A DNA stretch of 64,000 bases from Novosphingobium sp. G106 (lineage in GTDB: Bacteria; Pseudomonadota; Alphaproteobacteria; Sphingomonadales; Sphingomonadaceae), in NCBI RefSeq assembly GCF_019075875.1, contig NZ_JAHOOZ010000001.1:1426001-1490000 (forward strand), read 5' to 3'. Of the stretch, positions 12,116-22,453 are shown in pieces. How positions within the stretch are numbered: position 1 is the first letter of the stretch; the number at the start of each line of letters is the position of its first letter. Under the pieces are notes generated by a model. It was given only the letters and a program-made list of their open reading frames with translations. It was not told where the DNA came from and ran no database searches. The position numbers were made by a program, and so were the translations under genes.

Positions 12116-12561
12116 ATGCGCATCGCCATCGCTTCCGACCACGCCGCCGTCGACCTCAAGGCCGAACTGCGCGAGTACCTGATCGAACTCGGCCACGAGG
12201 TCGCCGACCTCGGCCCGCAGACCGCCAATCGCGTCGATTACCCCGACTATGGCTACAAGCTGGCCGAAGTCGTCGCCGACGGCACGGCCGACCGCGGTGT
12301 CGCGCTCTGCGGTTCGGGCATCGGCATCTCGATCGCGGTCAACCGCAACCCGGCGCTGCGCTGCGCGCTCGTCTCCGAGCCGCTGTCCGCCGCGCTGGCG
12401 CGCGAGCACAACGATGCCAACGCCATCGCCATGGGTGCGCGGCTCACCGGCATCGACATGGCCAAGGCCTGTCTCGACGCCTTCCTCACCACCGATTTCG
12501 GCGGCGGCCGCCACACCGGCCGCGTCGACAAGCTCTCCAACCCGAACATCAGGCAGACCGC

Positions 12562-12565
<4 letters not shown>
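12116..12565 (+). CDS. rpiB: Ribose-5-phosphate isomerase B
   Basis: Interconverts ribose 5-phosphate and ribulose 5-phosphate in the pentose phosphate pathway. It has 149 residues, normal for RpiB. The N-terminus [15 protein letters not shown] contains the SDHA phosphate/sugar site, and the catalytic loop is [15 protein letters not shown] with the family's active-site cysteine. The motif [15 protein letters not shown] is also present. It is the first gene behind the ZTP riboswitch and overlaps glyA by four bases (ATGA). Confidence 0.97.
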
Positions 12566-13869
<1,304 letters not shown>

Positions 13870-13872
13870 CGC

Positions 13873-14349
13873 TTGCGTTGCCCGTTCTGCGCGCATGAGA
13901 ACAGCCAGGTAAAGGACTCGCGGCCGACCGAGGACAACGCCGCGATCCGTCGCCGCCGCCAGTGCGAAAGCTGCGGCGCGCGCTTCACCACGTTCGAGCG
14001 CGTGCAATTGCGCGAGATCACCGTGGTGAAGAGCGACGACAGCCGCGAGCCGTTCGCGCGCGGCAAGATCGAGCAGTCGGTCACCCTCGCCTGCCGCAAG
14101 CGCGGCATCGCGCAGGAAAGGCTCGACCAGCTCGTCTCGGGCATTCAGCGCCAGATCGAGACGCTGGGCGAAAGCGAGGTCCCCTCGAAGGCCATCGGCG
14201 AGATGGTCATGGACGGCCTGCGCCACCTGGACAGCGTCGCTTATATCCGCTTCGCCAGCGTCTACCGAGATTTCAGCGAGGCGCGCGACTTCGAGGAATT
14301 CGCCTCTTCGGTCCAGGAAATGAGCGGACGCGATGTCGACGGCGACTGA
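13873..14349 (+). CDS. nrdR: Transcriptional repressor NrdR
   Basis: Represses ribonucleotide reductase genes when dATP/ATP is high. It has 158 residues. The zinc ribbon is complete (MRCPFC at the start and [15 protein letters not shown] near residue 30), followed by the ATP-cone domain. The start is a TTG at 13873, forced because the family begins MRCPFC and no ATG lies nearby. It follows glyA by three bases and overlaps the methyltransferase gene by 17 bases, so all four genes behave as one operon. No NrdR box or nrd gene is visible in this window. Confidence 0.97.
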   Translation: MRCPFCAHENSQVKDSRPTEDNAAIRRRRQCESCGARFTTFERVQLREITVVKSDDSREPFARGKIEQSVTLACRKRGIAQERLDQLVSGIQRQIETLGESEVPSKAIGEMVMDGLRHLDSVAYIRFASVYRDFSEARDFEEFASSVQEMSGRDVDGD

Positions 14350-15070
14350 CAACAAGCCTGTCATCGTTCTTGTTCGCCCGCAGCTCGGCGAGAACATCGG
14401 CAAGGCGGCGCGGGCGATGCTCAATTTCGGGCTCACCGAAATGCGCCTCGTCGCCCCGCGCGACGGCTGGCCCAATCCCAGCGCCGGCCCCGCCGCGGCG
14501 GGCGCCGACATCGTTCTCGAACGCGCCGAGGTCTTCGAGACTTTGGCCGATGCAGTCGCCGACTGCGCCCACGTCTATGCGACTACCGTGCGCAAGCGCG
14601 GCGTCACGAAGCCGGTGCTCACCCCCGAAGAGGCCGCCCAGGCAGTGCACCGCGAAACCGGCCGCTCTGCGATCGTGTTCGGGCCCGAGCGGTCAGGATT
14701 GGAGACTGAGGACGTGGCGCTCGCGCGGGCGATCGTCACCGTGCCGATCAACCCCGAATTCGGCTCGCTGAACCTCGCCCAGGCGGTGATCCTCTGCGCC
14801 TACGAGTGGTCGAAGGGTGTTGGCCTGGTACAGCCACCGACGGAGGAACTGTTGCCCCCTGCCCCGCAGGAGGAGCTGGAAGGCTTGATCGGCCATTTCG
14901 AGGCGCTGCTCGAAGACCGCGAATATTTCTTCCCGGCGAGCCGCGCCGGGGCGACACGGCGCACGCTGAGAAGCGTGCTGACCAAGCCAGGCTGGAATCA
15001 TCTGGAACTGCGTACTTTGCGCGGGGTTCTCAGCTCGCTCGAACGGCCGTCGGGTAGCCGGCGGCGTTAG
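14333..15070 (+). CDS. trmJ: tRNA/rRNA ribose 2'-O-methyltransferase, TrmJ type (SPOUT)
   Basis: A 245-residue SPOUT methyltransferase, related to TrmJ, which methylates the ribose at position 32 of tRNAs. The three SPOUT motifs are visible: [20 protein letters not shown] (motif 1, N-terminal), [14 protein letters not shown] (motif 2) and [16 protein letters not shown] (motif 3, knot and SAM site). A C-terminal extension with [18 protein letters not shown] is typical of the TrmJ group. It is the last gene of the rpiB-glyA-nrdR operon and ends overlapping the convergent chorismate mutase gene by four bases. Confidence 0.9.
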   Translation: MSTATDNKPVIVLVRPQLGENIGKAARAMLNFGLTEMRLVAPRDGWPNPSAGPAAAGADIVLERAEVFETLADAVADCAHVYATTVRKRGVTKPVLTPEEAAQAVHRETGRSAIVFGPERSGLETEDVALARAIVTVPINPEFGSLNLAQAVILCAYEWSKGVGLVQPPTEELLPPAPQEELEGLIGHFEALLEDREYFFPASRAGATRRTLRSVLTKPGWNHLELRTLRGVLSSLERPSGSRRR

Positions 15071-15381
15071 GCGCCGCGCGCACTGTCCCACTCGCCCAGC
15101 TCATAGGCGATGCAGCCTTCCACGAGTTGCTCCCAGAGGCGGCCGATCAGTTCGGTCGGCAAGCCTTCAGCTTGAGCCAGCGCAACGGCATTGCCGATGA
15201 CCTCGGCCTTGCGCGGCTCGTCGCGAACCGCATCGCGGTTCGGCTTGATCCGGGCGGCGGCGCGCATATAGCCGAAGCGGCGCGCCAGCAGATTGATCAG
15301 TTCGGCGTCGAGCGCATCGACCCCAGCGCGGACATCGAGCATGGTCTGGCAATCTTCAGGGGCAAGCGGCTGTTCGGGCAT
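15067..15381 (-). CDS. Chorismate mutase, AroQ/PchB type
   Basis: A 104-residue all-helical protein of the AroQ fold, which converts chorismate to prephenate; the close relative PchB removes pyruvate from isochorismate. The pattern LDVRAGVDALDAELINLLAR at the N-terminus holds the conserved Arg and Asp-Glu, followed by KPNRDAVRDEPRKAEVI and a last helix with LWEQLVEGCIAYE. The closeness to PchB-like sequences leaves the exact reaction open, but with no siderophore genes nearby a mutase role is more likely. Single gene, convergent with trmJ. Confidence 0.88.
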   Translation of the reverse strand: MPEQPLAPEDCQTMLDVRAGVDALDAELINLLARRFGYMRAAARIKPNRDAVRDEPRKAEVIGNAVALAQAEGLPTELIGRLWEQLVEGCIAYELGEWDSARGA

Positions 15382-15575
15382 GGCTGCGCCCCTACAAGCC
15401 GGTCCGATGGCTGTCGAGCTTGACTTCCACCGATTCAGCCGTCATGGGCGCCCCTTCGCAATTGGCCCTGCACTCCGGTGAAGCAGCGGCCGCATCCCGT
15501 AACTGGCGGGGTGGTGCGGTTCCGGACTAGTAGCGCGGGCACCCTGCCTGCCGCAGCAAATTGGAGTGAAGGCGC

Positions 15576-16190
15576 ATGTCGAAGCGCAATTCGTCGAAGT
15601 ACAAGCTCGATCGCCGCATGGGCGAGAACATCTGGGGCCGTCCCAAGAGCTCGGTCAACCGCCGCAGCTACGGCCCGGGCCAGCACGGCCAGCGCCGCAA
15701 GAGCAAGATCTCGGACTACGGCATCCAGCTCCGCGCCAAGCAGAAGCTCAAGGGCTACTACGGCGACGTCACCGAGAAGCAGTTCAAGGCGACCTACCAG
15801 GAAGCCGCCCGCATGAAGGGCGATACCGGCCAGAACCTGATCGGCCTGCTCGAGCAGCGCCTGGACATGGTCGTGTACCGTGCCAAGTTCGCGCCGACGA
15901 TCTTCTCGGCCCGCCAGATCGTTTCGCACGGCCACATCCGCGTCAACGGCGTGAAGTGCAACATCGCCTCGCGCCGCGTGCGTCCGGGCGACATCGTCAG
16001 CCTGGGCAACAAGGCCAAGGAAATGGCGCTGATCGCCGAAGCCCTGACCCTGCCCGAGCGCGAAGTGCCCGACTATGTCGCTTCGGACGGCACCGACAAG
16101 ATCACCTTCGTCCGCGTCCCGACGCTCGACGAAGTGCCCTATCCGGTCCGTATGGAACCGAACCTGGTCGTCGAGTTCTACTCGCGCTGA
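15576..16190 (+). CDS. rpsD: 30S ribosomal protein S4
   Basis: Primary 16S rRNA-binding protein that nucleates small-subunit assembly. It has 204 residues, the usual length. The start [20 protein letters not shown] and the S4 RNA-binding domain ([20 protein letters not shown], then [20 protein letters not shown]) are characteristic. This lineage lacks the N-terminal zinc cysteines. It is a single gene, with a strong terminator 27 bases after its stop. The 194-base upstream region (15382-15575) must carry its promoter, but I see no clear boxes. Confidence 0.99.
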   Translation: MSKRNSSKYKLDRRMGENIWGRPKSSVNRRSYGPGQHGQRRKSKISDYGIQLRAKQKLKGYYGDVTEKQFKATYQEAARMKGDTGQNLIGLLEQRLDMVVYRAKFAPTIFSARQIVSHGHIRVNGVKCNIASRRVRPGDIVSLGNKAKEMALIAEALTLPEREVPDYVASDGTDKITFVRVPTLDEVPYPVRMEPNLVVEFYSR

Positions 16191-16216
16191 TCGGATTTAT
16201 CCGGAGCGAATGAAGG

Positions 16217-16243
16217 AAGGCGGCCGCTTTGGCCGCCTTTTTT
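16217..16243 (+). terminator. Rho-independent terminator of rpsD
   Basis: AAGGCGGCC (16217-16225), loop GCTTT, GGCCGCCTT (16231-16239), ending in a run of six T. Nine perfect GC-rich pairs directly after the rpsD stop. A smaller TGCGGC/GCCGCA hairpin follows about ten bases on. Confidence 0.93.
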
Positions 16244-16373
16244 CGTTGCGGCTTTCTTGCCGCACCGTGACATTTTTTTGCCGCGTCCCCAGAGGCGCGC
16301 TTCGTCGTAATTTTCGTCCCAAAAACAGCATTCCGCTGGGAACTCGGCGCGCGAATTCGCATTCTACGGGCGT

Positions 16374-16538
16374 ATGTTCCGCTATCGCTTCATCACCCCC
16401 CATCGCCGCGGGAAATGGTATCCCGATCTCTCCACCGCCCAGCGCTTTGCGGCGCAGATCGGCGCCGGCTTCATGGAAAGCCGTACGGGCAAATTCTTCG
16501 CCTATCGCGGCACCAAGCTTGAAGTGGAGCCGGCCTGA
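16374..16538 (+). CDS. Small 54-residue hypothetical protein
   Basis: A short ORF from ATG at 16374 to TGA at 16538. The product starts MFRYRFITPHRRGKWYPDL and ends FFAYRGTKLEVEPA; it is basic and aromatic-rich with no signal peptide. The amino acid make-up looks like a real protein (alternating hydrophobic and charged residues, few of the Arg/Pro/Ala runs that mark GC-rich shadow frames), and it fills the space between the rpsD terminator and a convergent gene. No clear Shine-Dalgarno sequence precedes it and I do not recognise the family. Confidence 0.55.
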   Translation: MFRYRFITPHRRGKWYPDLSTAQRFAAQIGAGFMESRTGKFFAYRGTKLEVEPA

Positions 16539-16557
16539 CCTTTTGGCCTGACGCCCT

Positions 16558-17202
16558 TTATTGGGCCGGGGTCGGAATGCCGCAGACGGTGCGCATCGCG
16601 CGCACCGCGGGAGTAGAGCCCGTCAGGTCAAAAGCAAAGATCTCCTGGTTGCGGCTGTTGACCACGGCCAAGGTCGCGCCGCGCGAGAAAGAGTTAAGGA
16701 ACACTGGCGGCAGCGGCCGGTCGAACTGCCACGAATGGGTGCCCGCCGAATAGCGCAGCCGCACCGAGAAAGCGTCCTGCCAGTCCGCCCCGCGCGCGTA
16801 GAAGGCCACGTGCTCGATCTCGCCGTCGGTCCGCAGACCGTCACCGTGATAGTTCGAGAGCGCACCGACCATGCCCGGCGTGGACGAAAACTTGCTGCAG
16901 CCTCCGGAGAAGTGCGCCGTCGCGCCTTTGGCATCGGCGACGATCTGGACCACGCCGCGCGCCTCGTCCGAGGACACCGTCCAGGCTGGCGGGCCGGCGG
17001 GCACGACAGGCGCGGGAACCGCTACCGGCTTCGGCGCCGGCTTGGCCGCAGGTTTGGGAGCGGCAGGCCTCGGCGCAGCGGGCTTGGGGGCGGCAGGTCG
17101 GGCTGGACGGGCAGCGGGCACCGGCTGCGCTGTGGCGGCCGCTACCGGGATGGCAGCCAGCAGTAGAGCGGCAGTCTTAAGCGCGGGCGTGGCAAAAGTC
17201 AT
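16558..17202 (-). CDS. Exported protein with Ala/Pro/Lys-rich linker
   Basis: A 214-residue protein. The start at 17202 was chosen because a signal peptide begins there (MTFATPALKTAALLLAAIPV, cleavage after ATA). It is followed by a low-complexity linker of about 55 residues built from repeated AAPKPA/ARPA units, then a globular C-terminal domain of about 130 residues with FSGGCSKF, ADWQDAFSVRLRYS and a final cysteine (TVCGIP). The linker suggests the domain is held away from a membrane or wall. I do not recognise the domain. It follows tgt on the same strand with a 13-base gap, so the two are probably co-transcribed. Confidence 0.75.
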   Translation of the reverse strand: MTFATPALKTAALLLAAIPVAAATAQPVPAARPARPAAPKPAAPRPAAPKPAAKPAPKPVAVPAPVVPAGPPAWTVSSDEARGVVQIVADAKGATAHFSGGCSKFSSTPGMVGALSNYHGDGLRTDGEIEHVAFYARGADWQDAFSVRLRYSAGTHSWQFDRPLPPVFLNSFSRGATLAVVNSRNQEIFAFDLTGSTPAVRAMRTVCGIPTPAQ

Positions 17203-17215
17203 CGTCTTGGTCCCT

Positions 17216-18340
17216 TCAGCGGGCAAAGTAGTCGCGCCGGAAGTCCGTGGCAAAGGCCGCGAACCGGCTTTCCGCAATGGCGTCACGCATGGCCTGCATC
17301 AGCTGTTGGTAGAAGCTCAGGTTGTGCTCGGTCATCAGCATCGGGCCGAGAATTTCCCCTGCCTTGATCAGGTGATGCAGATAGGCGCGTGAATAGGTGC
17401 CACAGGTCGGGCAGATGCAGCGCTCGTCGAGCGGCGCCGTGTCCTCGGCATGCTTGGCGTTCCTCAGGTTGAGCGGCCCGTTCCAGGTGAAGGCCTGGCC
17501 GTTGCGGCCCGAGCGGCTTGGCAGCACGCAGTCGAACATGTCGACTCCGCGCATCACCGCGCCGACGAGATCGTCGGGCTTGCCTACGCCCATCAGGTAG
17601 CGCGGCCGGTCTGCTGGAAGCTGGGCAGGTGCGAAGTCGAGCGTGGCGAACATGGCCTCCTGCCCCTCGCCCACGGCAAGCCCGCCGATCGCGTAGCCAT
17701 CGAAGCCGATGTCGCGCAGGGCATCGGCGCTTTCCTTGCGCAATCCCTCGTCCAGCGCCCCCTGCTGGATACCGAACAGCGCCGAAGCCTCGGCGTGCTC
17801 GCCACCGGCATCGAAAGCATCGCGGCTGCGTTTGGCCCAGCGCATCGACATGGCCATCGACCTGGCGATGACATCGCGGTCCTGGTCGGCGCGCGGGCAC
17901 TCGTCGAAGGCCATGACGATGTCCGAGCCCAGCAGCCGCTGGATCTCCATCGATCGCTCGGGGCTCAGCATGTGCCGCGAGCCATCGAGGTGGCTGGCAA
18001 AGGTCACGCCCTCCTCGGTGATCTTGCGCAGGTCAGACAGGCTCATGACCTGATAGCCGCCGCTGTCGGTCAGGATCGGGCGCGGCCAGTTCATGAACTT
18101 GTGCAGCCCGCCGAGCCGCGCAACGCGCTCGGCACCCGGCCGCAGCATCAGGTGATAGGTGTTGCCGAGGATGATGTCGGCACCCGTCGCGCGCACCGCT
18201 TCGGGCTTCATCGCCTTGACAGTCGCAGCCGTGCCGACCGGCATGAAAGCCGGTGTGCGGATCTCGCCGCGGTTCATCTGGATCGTGCCGGTACGGGCCT
18301 TGCCGTCTGTGGCGTGGATGGTGAAGGCGAAACGGGTCAT
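17216..18340 (-). CDS. tgt: tRNA-guanine transglycosylase (queuine tRNA-ribosyltransferase)
   Basis: Exchanges guanine-34 of tRNAs with GUN anticodons for the queuosine precursor preQ1. It has 374 residues, usual length. Visible landmarks are [16 protein letters not shown] near the start, the catalytic Asp in [52 protein letters not shown] with the nucleophile Asp, and the zinc ligands [17 protein letters not shown]. queA, the next enzyme of the pathway, is at 24916-25947 on the same strand but not in the same operon. The exported-protein gene follows 13 bases downstream. Confidence 0.98.
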   Translation of the reverse strand: MTRFAFTIHATDGKARTGTIQMNRGEIRTPAFMPVGTAATVKAMKPEAVRATGADIILGNTYHLMLRPGAERVARLGGLHKFMNWPRPILTDSGGYQVMSLSDLRKITEEGVTFASHLDGSRHMLSPERSMEIQRLLGSDIVMAFDECPRADQDRDVIARSMAMSMRWAKRSRDAFDAGGEHAEASALFGIQQGALDEGLRKESADALRDIGFDGYAIGGLAVGEGQEAMFATLDFAPAQLPADRPRYLMGVGKPDDLVGAVMRGVDMFDCVLPSRSGRNGQAFTWNGPLNLRNAKHAEDTAPLDERCICPTCGTYSRAYLHHLIKAGEILGPMLMTEHNLSFYQQLMQAMRDAIAESRFAAFATDFRRDYFAR

Positions 18341-18445
18341 TGCCGCTGCCTATAGAGCCTAACGCGAAGCATGCCAGCGCCGTTGAGAAGGCTCGCCGAC
18401 GTGCTACCAAGGTGAAGAACAGAATCGCCGGGAGCGGAAAGAACC

Positions 18446-19717
18446 ATGAACGACACCGAAGAGCTGGATTTCTTCTCCGACCCCGGCGTGGCGAACGACA
18501 ACCCCGGCTACGTCGCGGCGATGCGCGGCAAGTGCCCCGTGCTGCGCGAACCGCACCACGGCGTCTTCATGGTCACCGGCTACGACGAGGCGATGGAAGT
18601 GCTGTCGACACGCGCCTCGTCGTTCTCCTCCGCCGTCGCCGTGACGGGACCGATCCCGCCGCTGCCTTTCACCCCCGAAGGCGACGACCTGCGCGAACAG
18701 GTCCGCGCCAATCGCCCCAACATGCCCTGGACCGAACACCTCGCGACGATGGACGGCGAGGAGCACCAGAAGAACCGCGCGCTGCTCTCGCAATTGCTGA
18801 CTCACAAGCGACTCAAGGCCAACGAGGAGTTCGTCGCCGGCCTCGTAATCCGCCTCGTCGACAAGGTCATCGACCAGGGCGGCTGCGAGATCACCGAAGA
18901 CTTTGCCCATGCCCTCTCAACGCTGGTCATCGCCGACCTGCTCGGCGTGCCCGAGGAGGAACACGCCGACCTCATCAACCTGATCGGCCTGCCGCCGACG
19001 CAGATGGGCGGCGACGAGGAGCACAAGGTCCAGGCCGATCCGCTGTCCTGGCTGCACGACCGGTTCAAAGGCTATCTGCTCGACCGCCAGGCCAACCCGC
19101 GCGACGACATGATGACCGACCTCGTCCAGTCGCTCTACAAGGACGGCTCCAAGCCGACGATCGAGCGGCTGACCCGCCTCGCCTGCTTCCTGTTCGGCGC
19201 CGGGCAGGACACTTCGGCGCGGCTCGTTGCCTTCTCGTTCCGCGTCCTGGGCGACAATCCCGAAGTCCAGGCGCAGCTCCGCGCCAATCCCGAACGCATC
19301 CCCGAATTTATCGAGGAAGTGCTGCGCACCTCCTACCCGGTGAAGACGCTGTCGCGCCTTGCGGTCGAGCCGACTGAAGTCGGCGGCGTCGCGATCCCCG
19401 CGGGATCGGTCGTCACGGTCAACATCGGGGGCGCCAATCTCGATCCGCGGCATTTCGCCGATCCCGACAGGTTCGATTTCAACCGGCCCGGCGTACGCGA
19501 CAACATCTCGTTCAGCCGCGGCACCCACGCCTGCATCGGCGCGCCGCTGGCACGGATGGAAGTGCGGGTAGCTCTCGAACAGTTCCTGGCGCGGACATCG
19601 GACATCCGAATTTCGGAAGCGCACCACGGGCCGCGCGAGGCGCGCCGCTATGCCTATGAGCCGACCTACCTGCTGTCGGGTCTCCAGGCGCTACATGTGG
19701 AGTGGGACAAGGCCTGA
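18446..19717 (+). CDS. Cytochrome P450
   Basis: A soluble bacterial class I P450 of 423 residues. The I-helix oxygen-binding motif is GAGQDTS, the K-helix ExxR is in FIEEVLRTSYPVK, and the heme-cysteine loop is FSRGTHACIGAPLARME; the first residues differ slightly from the usual FGxGxHxCxG, with Ser in place of the first Gly, while the cysteine ligand and the following Gly are intact. It needs an external ferredoxin and reductase, neither of which is nearby. It is followed at six bases by a DsbA-fold isomerase, suggesting a joint role in breakdown of an aromatic or terpenoid compound; the substrate is unknown. Confidence 0.95.
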   Translation: MNDTEELDFFSDPGVANDNPGYVAAMRGKCPVLREPHHGVFMVTGYDEAMEVLSTRASSFSSAVAVTGPIPPLPFTPEGDDLREQVRANRPNMPWTEHLATMDGEEHQKNRALLSQLLTHKRLKANEEFVAGLVIRLVDKVIDQGGCEITEDFAHALSTLVIADLLGVPEEEHADLINLIGLPPTQMGGDEEHKVQADPLSWLHDRFKGYLLDRQANPRDDMMTDLVQSLYKDGSKPTIERLTRLACFLFGAGQDTSARLVAFSFRVLGDNPEVQAQLRANPERIPEFIEEVLRTSYPVKTLSRLAVEPTEVGGVAIPAGSVVTVNIGGANLDPRHFADPDRFDFNRPGVRDNISFSRGTHACIGAPLARMEVRVALEQFLARTSDIRISEAHHGPREARRYAYEPTYLLSGLQALHVEWDKA

Positions 19718-19722
19718 CACCG

Positions 19723-20352
19723 ATGGAAGAAGCCGACTGGTACTTCGACGTCGTCTCGCCGTTCGCCTACCTGCAATGGAAGAGCCGCGCGCGGCTGGAT
19801 GGCCGCCTTCGCCTGCGGCCCGTGCCGATCGTGCTAGGCGCCCTTCTGACGCACTGGGGTCAGAAAGGGCCGGCCGAGATCGCCCCGAAGCGGCTGCACA
19901 CCTATCGCGCCTGCCAGTGGCGCGCGACCGAGCTGGGCGTGCCATTCCGCTTTCCGCCAGCCCATCCGTTCAATCCCATTGCCGCGCTGCGGCTGATCGT
20001 GGCACTCGACAACCGGGAGGACGCAGTCGATGCGGTCTTCGATGCCGCGTTCCGCGACGGCCGCGACGTTGCCGCCATCGAGGTTCTGGAAGAGATCGGC
20101 CGAGGGCTCCGCGTCAGCGACGTGGCCGGTCTGATCGGCACTGCCGAGGTCAAGCAACGTCTGCGCGAGAACACCGAAACAGCGCAAGCCCGCGGTGTCT
20201 TCGGCGTGCCGACTGTTGCGCTGCGCGGCGAGTTGTTTTGGGGTGAGGACGCAACCGGCATGCTGCTCGGGTTTCTCGCCAACCCGGAACTGTTCCAGTC
20301 GTCCGAGATGAAAGCGCTCGAGGCCATACCGGTGGGTGCCCAGCGCAAGTAA
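19723..20352 (+). CDS. DsbA-family / 2-hydroxychromene-2-carboxylate isomerase-like protein
   Basis: A 209-residue thioredoxin-fold protein of the HCCA-isomerase/GST-kappa branch. The start WYFDVVSPFAYLQW holds the active-site Ser-Pro-Phe-Ala that replaces the CxxC of DsbA, and the end holds GVFGVPTVALRGELFWGED with the cis-proline. Members isomerise glutathione-linked intermediates in naphthalene-type degradation. The ATG at 19723, six bases after the P450 stop, is preferred over an in-frame GTG at 19702 that would overlap it. Together with the P450 it forms a two-gene unit ending at a bidirectional terminator. Confidence 0.88.
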   Translation: MEEADWYFDVVSPFAYLQWKSRARLDGRLRLRPVPIVLGALLTHWGQKGPAEIAPKRLHTYRACQWRATELGVPFRFPPAHPFNPIAALRLIVALDNREDAVDAVFDAAFRDGRDVAAIEVLEEIGRGLRVSDVAGLIGTAEVKQRLRENTETAQARGVFGVPTVALRGELFWGEDATGMLLGFLANPELFQSSEMKALEAIPVGAQRK

Positions 20353-20356
20353 ACGA

Positions 20357-20384
20357 AGGCCCCTCCTCCGCGGAGAAGGGGCCT
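20357..20384. terminator. Bidirectional hairpin between convergent genes
   Basis: AGGCCCCT (20357-20364) pairs with AGGGGCCT (20377-20384), with an inner CTCC/GGAG stem. It lies between the ends of the isomerase gene (plus) and the carotenoid oxygenase gene (minus), so it can serve both. Confidence 0.75.
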
Positions 20385-20391
20385 GTCGCAA

Positions 20392-21822
20392 TCAATCGGC
20401 GAGCCAGTTGCCGTGGAAGCCCGGCGGCACGCGGTGCGGGATGTGGACCCGCGCCACCGGCTCAGCCGCCATGTCCGCAGCCTCGAGGATGACCAAGTCG
20501 GTCGTCTCGTTGGTGGTGTCGATGACATAGCCCATCATCCAGCCATCACCTTCGGGTGCATCGGCGCCGCGCGGAACGAAGACGAATTCGCCGGGCACCT
20601 TGCCGGGGCCGAAGTGATGCGCGGTCTGCTCGCCTGTCACGAGGTCGTGGCGGTAGAGCGGCTGCTCGCCGAGGAACACCGGATTGTGTGTCGGCAGGCC
20701 GATCGCCCAGGCATAGCGGTAGTCCTGCGCGAAAAAGCGCTCGTCGGGTCGCGGGAACTCCTGCGGGGCCGGATCGATCGTCAGGCGTTCCATCCCACCG
20801 GTTGCCGGATCGAGTACCCAGCGCTCGAAACCGCGTGACTTGCCGGTAGGTCCCTGACCGTCGCCGTCGAACATCGAGTCGTAGACGTCGAGGTCCACCA
20901 CGACCTTACCGTCCTCCCGGTCGAAGCTGTTGGCGACGTGGAAGACGTAGCAGGGGTCGACTTCGCACCAGACGATGTCCTCTGCCGCCCCATCCCGCGG
21001 CAGCAGGCCGACGCGGGCGCCGTGCTCGGGATTCCAGCGATAGGGAAACTGCGCCCCGCCGATCAGCGCCCTCATCGAGAAGGTCACCGGCAGATCGAAG
21101 ATCAGGACATACTTCGCCGTGATCGTCAGATCGTGGATCGAAGGGCCGTTCTTCACCGGGATCGCCAGTTCGCGCAAAACCTTGCCCGTCCTGTCGATGA
21201 CGACGTGCCAAACCGTGTCGGGCGTCATCGCGTCATAGGTGATCGCATGGAGTTCGCCAGTCAGCGGATCCTCGTGCGGGTGCGCGGTGAACGGGCCTTT
21301 CAGACCACCCCCGAAATCGCTGTAGGCGATCGATTCCAGCTCGTCCGACAGCTCGACCGGGAACGATCCCGCCTCGACCAGCGCCAGCGTCTTGCCGGCG
21401 ACCTGGATGACGTTGGTGTTGACCCCGTCGTTCTTGTTGCGGCGCGGACCCGGTGCCGCCTTGGGGCCGCCCTCGCCTTCGAGCTCCTGCGAGCGGATGT
21501 AACGGTTGCGGTACCACTCGGCCTTGCCATCCCGCAGGCGCAGACCGTGGACCATGCCGTCGCCGACGAACCAGTGGTAGCCGCGCGGATCGGGCTTGAA
21601 CGGGTTGGGCCCAATGCGGACGTAGCGGCCCGAGAGCTCGGGCGGGATCGTGCCGGTGACCGCGAGGTCGGTCAGCGTCCGCTCCTCGTGCATCGGCGTA
21701 TGGATGCCGGTGAGGAAGCGGTGCGGCTTGTCCTCGTCCTGCCGGCGGCGATTGATACCCGCGATGGCCTCGACGCCCTTGGTGACGACGCTGCGGATCG
21801 TGTCTTCGACTGCGCTTGTCAT
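20392..21822 (-). CDS. Carotenoid oxygenase (retinal pigment epithelial membrane protein family)
   Basis: A non-heme iron dioxygenase of 476 residues that cleaves a carbon-carbon double bond in carotenoids, stilbenes or lignin-derived compounds. The seven-bladed propeller family is recognised by its four iron-binding histidines, here in [33 protein letters not shown] and the C-terminal PPGFHGNW. The ATG at 21822 was chosen because GGAG lies seven bases before it; an ATG at 21858 would lie inside the operator. The gene is divergent from a TetR regulator with a shared dyad, so that regulator probably controls it. Confidence 0.95.
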   Translation of the reverse strand: MTSAVEDTIRSVVTKGVEAIAGINRRRQDEDKPHRFLTGIHTPMHEERTLTDLAVTGTIPPELSGRYVRIGPNPFKPDPRGYHWFVGDGMVHGLRLRDGKAEWYRNRYIRSQELEGEGGPKAAPGPRRNKNDGVNTNVIQVAGKTLALVEAGSFPVELSDELESIAYSDFGGGLKGPFTAHPHEDPLTGELHAITYDAMTPDTVWHVVIDRTGKVLRELAIPVKNGPSIHDLTITAKYVLIFDLPVTFSMRALIGGAQFPYRWNPEHGARVGLLPRDGAAEDIVWCEVDPCYVFHVANSFDREDGKVVVDLDVYDSMFDGDGQGPTGKSRGFERWVLDPATGGMERLTIDPAPQEFPRPDERFFAQDYRYAWAIGLPTHNPVFLGEQPLYRHDLVTGEQTAHHFGPGKVPGEFVFVPRGADAPEGDGWMMGYVIDTTNETTDLVILEAADMAAEPVARVHIPHRVPPGFHGNWLAD

Positions 21823-21839
21823 TTGCGACTCTCCATGCA

Positions 21840-21858
21840 ATGTTGATGGCGTCAACAT
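21840..21858. promoter_or_regulatory. Probable TetR operator between carotenoid oxygenase and its regulator
   Basis: ATGTTGA (21840-21846), five-base centre, TCAACAT (21852-21858): a perfect 7-bp dyad. A further half-site TGTCAACAT occurs at 21876-21884, just inside the regulator gene. It sits between the start codons of the divergent oxygenase and TetR genes, the standard place for a TetR-family operator that also represses its own gene. Confidence 0.7.
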
Positions 21859-21865
21859 ACGCGGA

Positions 21866-22444
21866 ATGATAACAGTGTCAACATTGAATGAGGCGAGCCG
21901 GGCCTATCACCATGGCGACCTGCGCAGTGCCCTGATCGAAGCGGGTATGAAAGCGCTGGAAACCACCGATCCGGGCGAGATATCGCTACGCCAGCTGGCG
22001 CGCGAGGTCGGGGTTTCGGCCACGGCGGTCTACCGCCACTTCCCAGACAAGCGCGCGCTGCTGGTAGCCCTCGCCGATAGCGGGCTCGCCATGCTGGCCG
22101 AGGAGCAGTACGCCGCCGCGGATGCCGCGGGCGGCGGCGAGGCGGGTTTCGCCGCTACGGGCCGCGCCTACGTTCGCTTCGCCATCGCCCATCCGGGGGT
22201 GTTCCGGCTGATCTTCACCCATGCCGGTGCGGGCGATGGCCCCGAGCTGAATCAGGATAATCCGGCCGCCATGCTCCTGCGCGCCAACTCCCAGGCCAAG
22301 GGCGGCGGCGATCCGGAAGCGGCGCAGGCGATCATGGTCCGGTCCTGGGCCATCGCCCACGGCCTCGCCATGCTGATCCTCGACGGCCATCTTCCAGCGA
22401 ACGACGCGATGATCGAAGCGGCGATGCCCTCGGCGAAGTGCTAG
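21866..22444 (+). CDS. TetR-family transcriptional regulator with WHG-type C-terminal domain
   Basis: A 192-residue repressor. The N-terminal helix-turn-helix reads [20 protein letters not shown] at about residues 38-57, preceded by the usual [14 protein letters not shown] helix. The C-terminal ligand domain has [18 protein letters not shown], typical of the WHG group. The start at 21866 is the first ATG after the operator dyad; its ribosome site is weak. It is divergent from the carotenoid oxygenase gene and probably controls that gene and itself, responding to an aromatic or apocarotenoid-like ligand. The ligand is inference. Confidence 0.92.
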   Translation: MITVSTLNEASRAYHHGDLRSALIEAGMKALETTDPGEISLRQLAREVGVSATAVYRHFPDKRALLVALADSGLAMLAEEQYAAADAAGGGEAGFAATGRAYVRFAIAHPGVFRLIFTHAGAGDGPELNQDNPAAMLLRANSQAKGGGDPEAAQAIMVRSWAIAHGLAMLILDGHLPANDAMIEAAMPSAKC

Positions 22445-22453
22445 GTGCGCGCT

